Source: Nitriliruptoraceae bacterium (lineage in GTDB: Bacteria > Actinomycetota > Nitriliruptoria > Nitriliruptorales > Nitriliruptoraceae). Taken from it: DNA of 7,775 nucleotides. The position numbers were made by a program, and so were the translations under genes. Shown one piece after another: positions 5,657 through 7,775 of this stretch (the first letter of the stretch is position 1; every line of letters starts with the position of its first letter). Below the pieces are notes generated by a model. It saw nothing but the letters and a program-made list of their open reading frames with translations. It had not been told where the DNA came from and did no database searches. Location of the stretch: NCBI GenBank assembly GCA_007121975.1, contig SKJO01000082.1, positions 1 to 7,775 of the forward strand, given 5' to 3'.

Positions 5657-7775
5657 ATGACCGACAGCGAGTTGGCCAGCGAGTCGACGGCCAGGTGGAC
5701 CGGCCGACGCACCCAACCTGCGACCCGGTGCGTGCGAGCAGCGCGCAGCGCGAGCGGGGTGCTGCTCGGCACGCTGCTGGCCATCGCCCTGCTGCTCCCC
5801 GGCGTCAGCATCGCCCAGGAACCCTTCGCGCTCGATCCCGGCTTCGTGACCGACCGAGCGGGGGCGCTCGACGACCCGGCCCGCGCGTTGGCCGCCATCG
5901 ACGAGACCGCGGACGAGACCGGCGTCAAGCTCGTGGTGGCGCTGATCGACTCCTTCGAGGGGATGGACCCGACCGCGTGGGCCAACGAGACCGCCGGCAT
6001 GAGCGGGCTCGGGGTCAACGACGTGCTGCTCGCGGTGGCGGTCGAGGACCGCGTCTACGCCCCGCTGAACATCGACGATGGCTTCCCCCTCGATGACGTC
6101 GCGCTCGACCGCGTGGCCTTCGACTGGCTCGAGCCGCAGCTGCGCGACTCCGACTGGGAGGCGGCCATCATCGCGACCGCGCAGGGGCTGTGCGCCGAGC
6201 TCGGCGGTGACTGCGCCACCACCCTGGCTCCCGCCGACGCCGCGCAGGACGCCGTCCAGGAGGACACCGACGACGGCGGGATGGGCGCGTTGGGCTGGAT
6301 CCTGCTGCTCGTCGTGATCGGGGTCGTGGTCGCCCTGGTGCTGCGCTCGCGCCGAGGCAGCGGCAGCTCGGGCGCGGGCAGCGCACCCGCCGCCGCGCCC
6401 CCTGCGCCTGGTCAACCCGTCGACGAGCTCGACACCCTCGGGCTCGATGAGCTGCGCAACCGTGCGGGAGCCCTGCTGGTGGCCTTCGACGACGCCATCC
6501 GCGAGAGCGACCAGGAGGCCTCCTTCGCCGAGCTCGAGTTCGGTGCCGAGGCCGTCGCCCCGTTCCGCGGTTCGCTCCAGCAGGCGCGCGCCGCCCTGGC
6601 CACCGCGTTCGCTCAGAACCAGCAGCTGGCCGACGCCGACGTCGCCGACGAGGCCGCGCAACGAGCCGGCTATGGCGACCTGATCCGACGCTGTGAGGCA
6701 GCCGGCGCCGATCTCGAGCGCCATGCCACCGAGTTCCAGCAGCTCCGCGACCAGCGCGGCAACCTGCCCGAGGCGCTCGCCGCTGCTTCGCGGCGCACCA
6801 CGCAGGCACAGGCCCGCGTCCCCGAACTCGACGGCATCATCGCCGAGCTGAGCGCCGCCTACGCTCCAGCCGCAGTGCTCCCCGTCGCGCAGAACGTCAC
6901 CGAGGCCGGGACCCGGCTCGAGTTCGCCACCGAGGCGCTCGGTGAGGTCGCCGAGGCCCAGCAGGAAGGCGATGACAACGCGGCCGTGCTCGCCCTGCGC
7001 GACGCCGAGAGCGCGATCGCCCAGGCCGAGCAGCTCATCGACGCGGTCCACAGCTCCCGCGAGCAGTTGCGCACGGCCTCGACCTCCCTGGGTGCGGCCG
7101 TGACCCAGCTGCGCAGCGACATCACCCAGATCGAGCAGCGGGTCCAAGGCGGGTCGCGCGAGCTGGCTGCCCCGCTGGCGGCCGCGCAGAGCGTGCTCCA
7201 GCAGGTCGAGGCCGGCCAGGCGACCGGAGATCTCGACCCGGTCGAGGCCATGGCCCGGATCGCCGAGGTGTCGGTCCCGCTCGAGCAGGCGCTGCACCTC
7301 GACCAGCAGCTGCTGACCACCTTCGATGGCCTCGAGCATGCGGCCGCCGCCCGCATCCAGGCGGTGGAGGGGTTCATCTCCACCCGCCGCGGCGCGGTCG
7401 GACCCGACGCCCGTACCCGACTCGCCGAGGCCAGCCGGGCGCTCGATGACGCCCGTCGGTTGCGCGGCGCGGACCCTCAGGGCGCCGTGCGCTCCGCCCA
7501 GCGTGCCCAGCAGCTCGCCGAGCAGGCCAGCCGGCTCGCCGAGCGGGATGTCTCCTCCTACCGGATGCCTCCGCCGCCGCCCTACGGGCCCGGCTCGGGC
7601 TACCCGCCCGGGTCCCCCTACGGCCCGAGCGGCGGGTACGGGCCGACCTCCCGAGGGCGGCGAACGATGGGTCCCGGCGCGGTGGCCGGAGCCGCGCTCG
7701 GCGGCTTCGCGATGGGCAGCCGGCGACGGGGCTCGAGCTGGAGCACCCCGGGCCCCGGGTGGAGCGGGGGCGCGC
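5657..7775 (+). CDS. TPM-domain membrane protein with long coiled coil (3' end outside window)
   Basis: An open frame of 706 residues that runs off the right edge without a stop. Residues 1-33 are basic and are followed by a hydrophobic stretch (34-53) ending GVSIAQE, either a signal peptide cleaved after SIA or a signal anchor. Residues about 58-185 resemble the TPM domain (TLP18.3/Psb32/MOLO-1 family): FVTDRAGALDD, then KLVVALIDSFEGMDPTAWAN and SGLGVNDVLLAVAVEDRVY. An acidic linker precedes a second membrane helix (211-229), followed by RSRRG, so the TPM domain should be outside and the rest inside. An Ala/Pro/Gly linker leads to a long Ala/Gln/Glu-rich helical or coiled-coil region (about 258-632). 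A Pro/Gly/Tyr tract (637-664) and a glycine-zipper-like GAVAGAALGGFAMG (674-687) follow. This is the actinobacterial TPM layout. The molecular function is not established, and an envelope or membrane-maintenance role is inferred. It appears to be its own transcription unit. Confidence 0.85.
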   Translation, partial: MTDSELASESTARWTGRRTQPATRCVRAARSASGVLLGTLLAIALLLPGVSIAQEPFALDPGFVTDRAGALDDPARALAAIDETADETGVKLVVALIDSFEGMDPTAWANETAGMSGLGVNDVLLAVAVEDRVYAPLNIDDGFPLDDVALDRVAFDWLEPQLRDSDWEAAIIATAQGLCAELGGDCATTLAPADAAQDAVQEDTDDGGMGALGWILLLVVIGVVVALVLRSRRGSGSSGAGSAPAAAPPAPGQPVDELDTLGLDELRNRAGALLVAFDDAIRESDQEASFAELEFGAEAVAPFRGSLQQARAALATAFAQNQQLADADVADEAAQRAGYGDLIRRCEAAGADLERHATEFQQLRDQRGNLPEALAAASRRTTQAQARVPELDGIIAELSAAYAPAAVLPVAQNVTEAGTRLEFATEALGEVAEAQQEGDDNAAVLALRDAESAIAQAEQLIDAVHSSREQLRTASTSLGAAVTQLRSDITQIEQRVQGGSRELAAPLAAAQSVLQQVEAGQATGDLDPVEAMARIAEVSVPLEQALHLDQQLLTTFDGLEHAAAARIQAVEGFISTRRGAVGPDARTRLAEASRALDDARRLRGADPQGAVRSAQRAQQLAEQASRLAERDVSSYRMPPPPPYGPGSGYPPGSPYGPSGGYGPTSRGRRTMGPGAVAGAALGGFAMGSRRRGSSWSTPGPGWSGGA

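Noticed and set aside
5642..7339. A 565-codon open frame on the minus strand antisense to the TPM gene
   Set aside because: It has the same cause: rare stops in GC-rich DNA. The plus frame has a signal segment, a TPM domain, a membrane helix and a ribosome binding site.

Overview
The window is very GC-rich DNA (well above 70% by eye) with strong G/C preference at third codon positions. It encodes a single-chain pyruvate carboxylase that reads like the actinobacterial form, and a membrane-anchored TPM protein with a long coiled coil, a layout typical of Actinobacteria. I infer a high-GC actinomycete or a deep-branching actinobacterium. Genus cannot be decided from the sequence alone. Nothing suggests a phage, plasmid, insertion sequence, CRISPR array or RNA gene.

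Layout from left to right. (1) The N-terminal 69 residues of a short-chain dehydrogenase/reductase, read leftward off the edge (1-208, minus). (2) A 139-base divergent intergenic region (209-347) with nested inverted repeats and a candidate -10 box for each direction. (3) A complete pyruvate carboxylase (348-3764, plus) with biotin carboxylase, carboxyltransferase and biotin-carrier domains. (4) Three bases later, a small metallo-beta-lactamase-fold hydrolase (3768-4397, plus). (5) A 45-base gap holding two tandem hairpins and a good ribosome binding site. (6) A ten-helix EamA/DMT-type transporter (4443-5273, plus). (7) A small, unrecognised, probably two-helix protein convergent with it (5293-5508, minus). 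(8) A second divergent region (5509-5656). (9) A large TPM-domain membrane protein (5657 to the end, plus), cut off by the window edge at residue 706.

Function. Pyruvate carboxylase makes oxaloacetate from pyruvate and bicarbonate and so refills the TCA cycle. The hydrolase is placed for co-transcription and translational coupling with it, but its substrate is unknown. The transporter may be a third member of the same plus-strand unit. The TPM protein probably belongs to the cell envelope and looks like a separate unit. The window is mostly ordinary core-genome content. The least explained items are the small convergent protein, the paired hairpins before the transporter, the dyad between the SDR and carboxylase genes, and the hydrolase coupled to the carboxylase. 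I did not find a convincing new multi-gene system.
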